From: an uncultured Pelagibacteraceae bacterium
GTDB taxonomy: Bacteria; Pseudomonadota; Alphaproteobacteria; Pelagibacterales; Pelagibacteraceae
Direction of reading: 5' to 3'
DNA: 64,000 bases
NCBI GenBank assembly: GCA_902565935.1
Contig: CACFGT010000002.1
Coordinates: forward strand, 1-64,000
Below the pieces are notes generated by a model. It had not been told where the DNA came from. It did not search any database and worked only from the letters and a program-made list of their open reading frames with translations. Positions 63,916-64,000 of the stretch are shown here, one piece after another. Position numbers and translations under genes: made by a program. How positions within the stretch are numbered: position 1 is the first letter of the stretch; every line of letters begins with the position of its first letter.

Positions 63916-64000
63916 CTAGTTATCTCCTTTTTTAATAAATGGGAAATTCAACTTTTCTAATAAAGCAAAACTATGTTCCTTATTTTTTGCAGATATAACA
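63916..64000 (-). CDS. rplE: 50S ribosomal protein L5, 3' end (partial)
   Basis: Minus strand reads ...VISAKNKEHSFALLEKLNFPFIKKGDN* directly upstream of rpsN. Confidence 0.85.
   Translation of the reverse strand, partial: VISAKNKEHSFALLEKLNFPFIKKGDN

Noticed and set aside
1-64000. CRISPR arrays, transposons, prophage genes, rRNA operons
   Set aside because: No regularly spaced repeats, transposase/integrase motifs, phage structural genes or rRNA sequence seen on reading; a formal search was not possible.

Overview
The window is a gene-dense, AT-rich alphaproteobacterial segment. Gene order and protein character resemble SAR11/Pelagibacterales; this is inferred by eye with no database search. 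It carries about 66 protein genes and one tRNA-Ser(GCU). Most of it is core housekeeping: metY 3' end, ctaA, rpmG/ihfA/plsX/rpmF, hppA, the nrdR-ribDEBH-nusB-thiL operon, glyA, hemB, the dapA-smpB-folK-spoT-pyrE-pdxJ-acpS-lepB-rnc-recO block, gatCAB, pyrB/pyrC/plsY/topA, ugd/galU, and the spc/alpha ribosomal operon from rplE to rplQ. The clear accessory region is a 6.6-kb surface-glycan cassette (24761-31371) between tRNA-Ser/slt and the soxBDAG sarcosine oxidase operon. It appears to encode CDP-glucose activation, 4,6-dehydration, C-methylation, a reductase/epimerase, a GtrB/ArnC-like polyprenyl-phosphate glycosyltransferase, a GT-C (ArnT-like) membrane transferase and an unassigned one-TM protein. 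I propose it as a compact gtr-like glycan-decoration system built around a predicted C-methylated 6-deoxysugar. Other points: several genes that commonly sit in these alphaproteobacterial operons are cleanly absent from their slots (fabH, rpoZ, era, rpmD, possibly dprA). There is an ABC permease with a lipoprotein-like N-terminus, a RibBA whose GTP cyclohydrolase II half has lost its zinc cysteines, a shortened Rel/SpoT, and two divergent genes whose start codons overlap in one CATG.
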